NCBI GenBank assembly: GCA_024663395.1 | Contig: JANFAH010000014.1 | Coordinates: forward strand, 1,116,001-1,180,000 | Reading direction: 5' to 3' | DNA length: 64,000 nt | DNA from: Pisolithus tinctorius | Lineage: Eukaryota; Basidiomycota; Agaricomycetes; Boletales; Pisolithaceae | Shown here: piece after piece, positions 57,930 through 64,000 of the stretch | Layout: the number at the start of each line of letters is the position of its first letter | Position numbering within the stretch: the first letter of the stretch is position 1 | The notes under the pieces: generated by a model | The model's input: the letters and a program-made list of their open reading frames with translations, nothing else | What the model was told of the DNA's origin: nothing | The model's database searches: none | Made by a program: the position numbers and the translations under genes

Positions 57930-60900
57930 ATGCACCCTCATTCTTCCTCGTCAATGGCTGACCCGCCAGATCCGTTCGGTTCATCCGCAGCCTACCCGCG
58001 CAGATATATTTACAGCGACAACGACTCAGACAACATCGAACCCTACGAGCGCAGGGATACATATGCTTCCGACAGCAGCCACAACGGACTGAACGATGAC
58101 AGGTACTATGACAATAATGGTGCCTATGATCTCTATGGTACTTTGTCGAAATTTTGTCCACTATTCCTCTCTACATACTCATCTCCTTTCAGGACCTCAA
58201 GACACCGATTCAGATGTCGATGTCTATGGAGCGCGGTACGCTCAGTCTGTTGAATCACTCGGCCCATCGAGGTTGGTACCGTCGGATGGTGCAGCCTACG
58301 CCGACTACACAGCTCCTCCCGCAGCAAGAGAAGCTTACCCAGCTTGGTCCTCGGAACGCCACATTCCTCTTTCAAAGGAGGAAATCGAAGACATTTTTTT
58401 GGACCTGGCGCAGAAATTCGGGTTCCAAAGGGACTCGATGCGAAACATGGTCAGTCCACCAACTTGTAATGTGCATTTGCACGCTGACGCTGGAACCTAC
58501 GTCAGTTTGATTTTTTAATGCATTTGCTCGATAGTCGTGCGTCACGCATGTCACCGAACCAGGCCTTGCTTACCTTGCATGCGGACTACATCGGTGGCGA
58601 ACACGCAAATTACCGAAAATGGTATTTCGCCGCCCAGTTGGATCTCGATGACGCAGTTGGCCACGTCCAGAACCCTGGCCTGCAGCGGCTCAAGTCCACG
58701 AAACGCAAAGGTCCTCGAAATGCAAACGAAAAGTCGCTGCAAACGGCCATGGAACGCTGGCGACAGGCAATGAACAGCATGAGCCAGTATGACCGTCTGC
58801 GTCAGATCGCATTGTACCTTCTCTTATGGGGTGAAGCCGCACAAATTCGTTTCGTTCCTGAATGTTTGTGTTTCATCTTCAAATGTGCCGACGACTATTA
58901 TCGTTCGCCAGAATGTCAGAGCCGAGTGGATCCAGTACCGGAAGGGTTGTACCTGAGGACTGTCACTAAACCCCTCTACCGTTTCATCCGTGATCAAGGC
59001 TACGAAGTTGTTGATGGTCGGTTCGTTCGGAGGGAACGTGACCACGCAGACATCATTGGTTATGATGATGTTAACCAACTGTTTTGGTATCCGGAGGGCA
59101 TTTCCAGGATTGTGCTCGTAGACAAGGTCTGCTAAGTTGTCGGTTACAGCTCTCACTGGCTCATATTCTTCAGACGAAGCTCATCGACTTGCCACCATCG
59201 CATCGCTACACAAGATTCGAACGCATTGACTGGAATCGAGTGTTTTTCAAGACTTATTACGAGAAACGATCGTTCGGCCATTTATTGGTCAACTTTAATC
59301 GAATATGGGTCATTCACGTATCTCTATACTGGTACTATACCGCATACAACTCCCCGAGGATTTATCAGATTGTCGGGTCCGATAATACGGCGGTCGTTCC
59401 CCAGTCACTTTCGTGGTCCGTTACTGCCCTGGGTGGCGCGACGGCAACGATCATCATGATCGCCGCTACACTTACAGAATTCTCGTATATCCCGCTCACT
59501 TGGAACAACGCATCTCATCTTACGCGCCGTCTGGTGTTTCTGCTTATCACACTTGCTCTGACGGCTGGTCCTACGTTTTATGTGGCGATTGCAGAATACA
59601 GCAGCGGTGGCAATGCTGGCTCTCTCGCACTCATCCTCGGCATCGTTCAATTTTTCATTTCCGTCGTTGCGACTCTCCTATTCGCCATCATGCCATCCGG
59701 TCGCATGTTCGGTGACCGAGTTGCGGGAAAGTCCCGAAAATATCTTGCCAGTCAGACATTTACGGCATCATACCCTAGCTTGCATTTAGAGGCAAGGATG
59801 GCTTCCATTGCCCTCTGGCTCTTGGTTTTCGGTTGCAAGGCCACGGAGTCTTATTTCTTCCTTACGCTTTCGTTCCGAGATCCCATATCCGTCATGGTAG
59901 GCATGAAGATCCAAGGATGCAATGACAAGTTCTTCGGGATGGGTCTTTGCTCGAACCAAGCAGCATTCACGTTGACTATCATGTACATCATGGATCTGGT
60001 GCTCTTCTTCTTGGATACTTTCCTTTGGTACATCATTTGGAATTCCGTCTTTAGTATCGCTCGATCATTCATGCTGGGTCTTTCCATCTGGACACCATGG
60101 AAGGATATCTACACCCGGCTGCCGAAGCGTATATTCTCCAAGCTCCTTGCCACACGGGAGATGGAGGTCAAGTACAAGCCGAAGGTCAGTTATACGGCGT
60201 GCATTTTTCTTTTCTTTTCTGAATAGCTCTCAGGTTTTGGTTTCTCAAATTTGGAACGCCATCATCATTTCCATGTATCGTGAACACCTGTTATCTATCG
60301 AGCATGTTCAGAAATTGCTGTACCACCAGGTTGATTCTGGTCAAGAGGGCAAACGTAGTCTCAGGGCCCCACCATTTTTCATCTCCCAGGCTGAAAAAGG
60401 GTTCAAGGGCGAGTTCTTCCCTCCTGAGAGTGAAGCGGGCCGTCGGATCTCGTTCTTTGCCCAGTCCCTCACGACGTCTGTTCCTGAACCGCTCCCGGTC
60501 GATGCAATGCCGACGTTCACAGTTCTCACACCTCACTACAGCGAAAAGGTGCGAAACGATTCTCTTCCTCTCGGAATATTGTAGTGACTGTCGACAGATC
60601 CTTTTATCACTGAGGGAGATTATCCGAGAAGAAGACCAGAACATCCGCGTCACCCTCCTCGAGTACCTCAAGCAGCTTCATCCTGTCGAGTGGGACAACT
60701 TTGTCAAGGACACGAAGATCCTTGCTGAAGAGTCCGCGATAGAAAATGGTCACAGTCCTTTCGGCACGGAGGAGAAGGGACAGTCGAAGGCAGATGATCT
60801 TCCACTGTACTGTGTCGGATTCAAGAGCGGTGCTCCGGAATATACTCTACGCACACGTATCTGGGCTTCATTACGTGCTCAAACACTATATCGCACGGTA

Positions 60901-63887
60901 TCCGGCATGATGAACTATGCGAAAGCCATCAAACTTCTGTATCGAGTGGAGAATCCGGAGGTTGTGCAGCTGTTTGGCGGCAACACTGACAGGCTAGAGC
61001 GCGAACTGGAACGTATGTCCAGGCGGAAATTCAAGTTTGTTGTCTCGATGCAGCGCTACTCGAAGTTCAACAAGGAGGAGCATGAGAATGCCGAGTTCCT
61101 GCTCCGTGCATATCCTGACCTTCAAATCGCTTATCTGGAGGAAGAACCTCCTCGGAAGGAAGGCGCGGACCCCCGACTGTTCTCGGTTCTCATCGATGGC
61201 CATTCCGAGTTTATTCCGGAGACCGGCCGTCGCAAGCCGAAGTTCCGTATTGAACTGCCCGGAAACCCTATTCTTGGTGACGGAAAATCGGATAATCAGA
61301 ACCATGCCATTATCTTCTACCGGGGCGAATATCTCCAACTTATCGATGCCAACCAGGACAATTACTTGGAAGAGTGTCTCAAGATCCGCAACGTGCTTGG
61401 GGAGTTCGAGGAATATTCTGTATCGGCCCAGAGCCCATATGCGGATTATGGTCACAAGGAGTTTAAGAAGCCCCCAGTTGCCATCGTCGGCGCTCGTGAA
61501 TACATCTTCTCGGAGAGTATCGGTATTCTTGGTGATATCGCTGCTGGCAAGGAACAGACGTTTGGTACGCTGTCTGCCCGCGCTTGGGCTTGGATTGGAG
61601 GAAAGCTTCACTATGGTCATCCCGACTTCCTCAATGGCGTCTACATGAACACTCGTGGTGGCGTTTCGAAGGCTCAGAAAGGACTTCATCTAAACGAGGA
61701 TATCTACGCTGGAATGAACGCTTTCGGGCGTGGCGGCCGCATCAAGCACACCGAGTACTATCAGTGCGGGAAGGGTCGTGACCTTGGGTTCGGCACCATC
61801 CTGAACTTCCAGACGAAGATCGGTACGGGAATGGGGGAGCAAATGCTTAGTAGAGAGTATTACTACCTGGGTACACAGCTTCCTATCGACCGGTTCTTGA
61901 CGTTCTACTACGGGCATCCTGGTTTCCACATCAACAACATGCTGATCATTCTTGCGGTTCAGTGCTTCATTATCACGAGTAAGTTCCATTATGTATTCTT
62001 CACTAGTTTCTCTGGACTCATTGTGGCATAGTGGTGTTTTTGGCTACCTTGAACTCTTCCCTCAAGATCTGCGAGTATTCCTCAAATGGGAGCTTGTTGC
62101 CAAACATGAACGGCTGTTACAATCTCACTCCTGTCTTCGACTGGATTCAGCGCTGTATCATCAGTATATTCCTGGTCTGGATGATTGCCTTCCTGCCTCT
62201 CTTCATTCAAGGTAAGGTCTCCATAGGGCGGCTTTCTCCTAGTGCTTACACTCTCTTACAGAACTTGTGGAGCGCGGTACGATGAGAGCAATCATCCGAC
62301 TTGGAAAGCAGTTCCTGTCATTTTCTCCAGTCTTTGAAGTATTCTCGACGCAGATTTACACCCATTCCATTATCAGTAATCTGACGTTTGGAGGAGCAAG
62401 GTACATTGCTACTGGACGAGGCTTTGCAACGGCCCGAATTTCCTTCAGCGTCCTGTTTTCTCGCTTTGCCGGTCCTAGTATATACTTCGGTATGAGGACG
62501 CTGATCAGCCTTCTTTATGTCACGATGGCAATGTGGACACCATACCTCATTTACTTCTGGATCTCTATCTTGGCCCTCTGCATCGCTCCCTTCTTGTTCA
62601 ACCCGCATCAATTCTCGTTCTCTGACTTCATGATCGACTATCGGTAAGAGTCCTCTGTAGTCATACCTGCGTACTGCTGACAGCGTACTAGTGAATTTTT
62701 GCGGTGGATGTCTCGAGGAAACTCGCGGTCGCACAATAACTCTTGGATCGGCTACTGTCGCCTGTCCCGAACGATGATCACAGGGTACAAGAGGAAGAAG
62801 CTTGGTGTACCATCTGAGAAGTTGTCCGCTGACGTTCCGCGGGCTGGTTGGCGCGCGGTGATTGTGTCAGAGGTTATCTTCCCGATCGTGATGGCGCTCT
62901 TGTTTATCATTGCGTACATGTTTGTGAAATCATTTCCCGACTCTACCGGCAAGTTCCCGCCGAGTCCGCTCATTCGTATTGCCTTTGTTGCACTTGGGCC
63001 GATCGTTTGGAATGCGGCGATTCTTCTTGTGATCTTCATCATTTCGCTCTTCCTCGGGCCAATGCTGGATCCTTCATACCCCAAGTTTGGGTCGGTTATG
63101 GCGTCAGTTGCTCATATCCTCGGAGTAGTTGGAATGCTTGGATTCTTCGAGTTCCTGGTAAGTCACAAGCACTCGAGTTGTGATAGCGGTCTGATCACCG
63201 GGGTCAGTGGTTCCTCGAGTCTTGGAATGCGTCCCATGCTGTCCTCGGCCTTATTACTGTCATCGCGATCCAGCGTGCCGTTTACAAGATCTTGATCGCT
63301 GTCTGTCTCTCCCGCGAGTTCAAGCACGATGAGACCAACCGTGCATGGTGGACGGGTAGATGGTATGGTCGTGGTCTTGGAGCTCATGCAATGTCCCAAC
63401 CTGCGCGCGAGTTCATCGTCAAAATTATCGAGTTGTCACTTTGGAGCTCCGATCTTCTTTTGGGCCACTTCTTGCTCTTTATGTTAACTCCTCCCATCTT
63501 ATTCCCATTTGTGGATCGTATTCATGCTACGCTCCTCTGTAAGGCTTTTTGGTACTTGGTTTTCCATCGTCACTAACGTCTCCGACAGTCTGGCTCCGTC
63601 CATCGAAACAAATTCGCCCTCCTTTGTATTCAACTAAACAGAAAAAGCAACGTCGTTGGATAGTGAGTATTAGACGCAAGCTTGCTCCATGGGGTTTAAT
63701 TGGCTGATGACTTCGCAGATCATCAAATACGGTATCGTTTACGTGATCGCTCTCATAATCTTCACCGCCCTCATCGTACTTCGTAAGTGCTAGTGATGTT
63801 GTCTGGAACATATACTGATGAAGCGGAGCAGCGGTGGCCTTGCAGTCCAGCGTTCAGTTTAACTGTTCGTTGTGTCAAATTTTGTAA
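57930..63887 (+). CDS. FKS1: 1,3-beta-glucan synthase catalytic subunit, FKS1 type (GT48)
   Basis: A complete gene with many short introns, about 1,750 aa. The start is [20 protein letters not shown], with a second in-frame ATG at 57954, followed by an acidic disordered N-terminus. The FKS1 N-terminal domain contains [20 protein letters not shown] and [18 protein letters not shown]. Next come six or so membrane helices (59.3-60.1 kb), then the cytosolic GT48 core: [92 protein letters not shown] block, [34 protein letters not shown] and [21 protein letters not shown] second helix cluster ends with [14 protein letters not shown]. It is the plasma-membrane enzyme that makes cell-wall 1,3-beta-glucan from UDP-glucose and is the target of echinocandins. 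Confidence 0.96.
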
Positions 63888-64000
63888 TCGTACAATTTAC
63901 CACTCGTTCTTGTGCGTCACCTTAGATCACGTTCATATAACGACTGCATGTACTTCCTTTTCATCACTTCTTTTGTTATCATTGCTTCCGCTTGATGCTC

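Noticed and set aside
60291..61689. Minus-strand frames within the glucan synthase gene
   Set aside because: Antisense of well-conserved FKS1 coding sequence.

Overview
The window is nuclear DNA of a filamentous basidiomycete, most likely a wood-decay polypore-type Agaricomycete. Genes are dense and cut by many short GT-AG introns (about 50-60 nt). The families fit that group: CAP64-like and GT69 mannosyltransferase proteins, polyporopepsin-like aspartic proteases, DUF6534 membrane proteins, CFEM and a fungal 1,3-beta-glucan synthase. All exon models were made by eye from reading frames, splice signals and family knowledge; no search was run.

Region 1 (0.3-22 kb) is a rearranged, partly duplicated block. 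On the minus strand lie a CAP64-like gene, an intron-containing tRNA-Ala(CGC), a CMT1-like alpha-1,3-mannosyltransferase and a small CFEM/GPI protein. A complete 4,031-bp two-gene PIF/Harbinger transposon (7385-11415) sits between the CFEM gene and the divergently transcribed ribosomal protein eL31 gene. The tRNA/CMT1 segment then reappears inverted and decayed: a broken CMT1 copy and two dead tRNA-Ala copies lie inside two direct repeats (about 12.7-16.1 and 18.2-21.8 kb), and each repeat ends in a DUF6534 gene.

Region 2 (22-42 kb) holds four A1 aspartic proteases on the plus strand, a third and more divergent DUF6534 gene, decayed PIF1-type helicase fragments between protease units, an inverted loose copy of a protease upstream region, and a 670-bp foldback MITE with two identical 307-bp arms derived from the Harbinger family.

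Region 3 (41.7-63.9 kb) is ordinary gene-rich chromosome: an NmrA-like reductase, a universal-stress-protein gene divergent from a WW-domain gene across 90 bp, exosome subunit RRP43, mitochondrial-type NADP isocitrate dehydrogenase, a secreted ribotoxin-like ribonuclease, a CLN3/battenin homologue, an unrecognised two-TM protein, and a complete FKS1-type 1,3-beta-glucan synthase.

Functionally, surface and secretory biology dominates: polysaccharide or mannan genes (CAP64-like, CMT1), a GPI-anchored CFEM protein, glucan synthase, and secreted proteases and ribonuclease. Housekeeping genes (eL31, RRP43, IDP1, CLN3) lie between them. The accessory 2-41 kb part is shaped by local duplication and by one Harbinger family.
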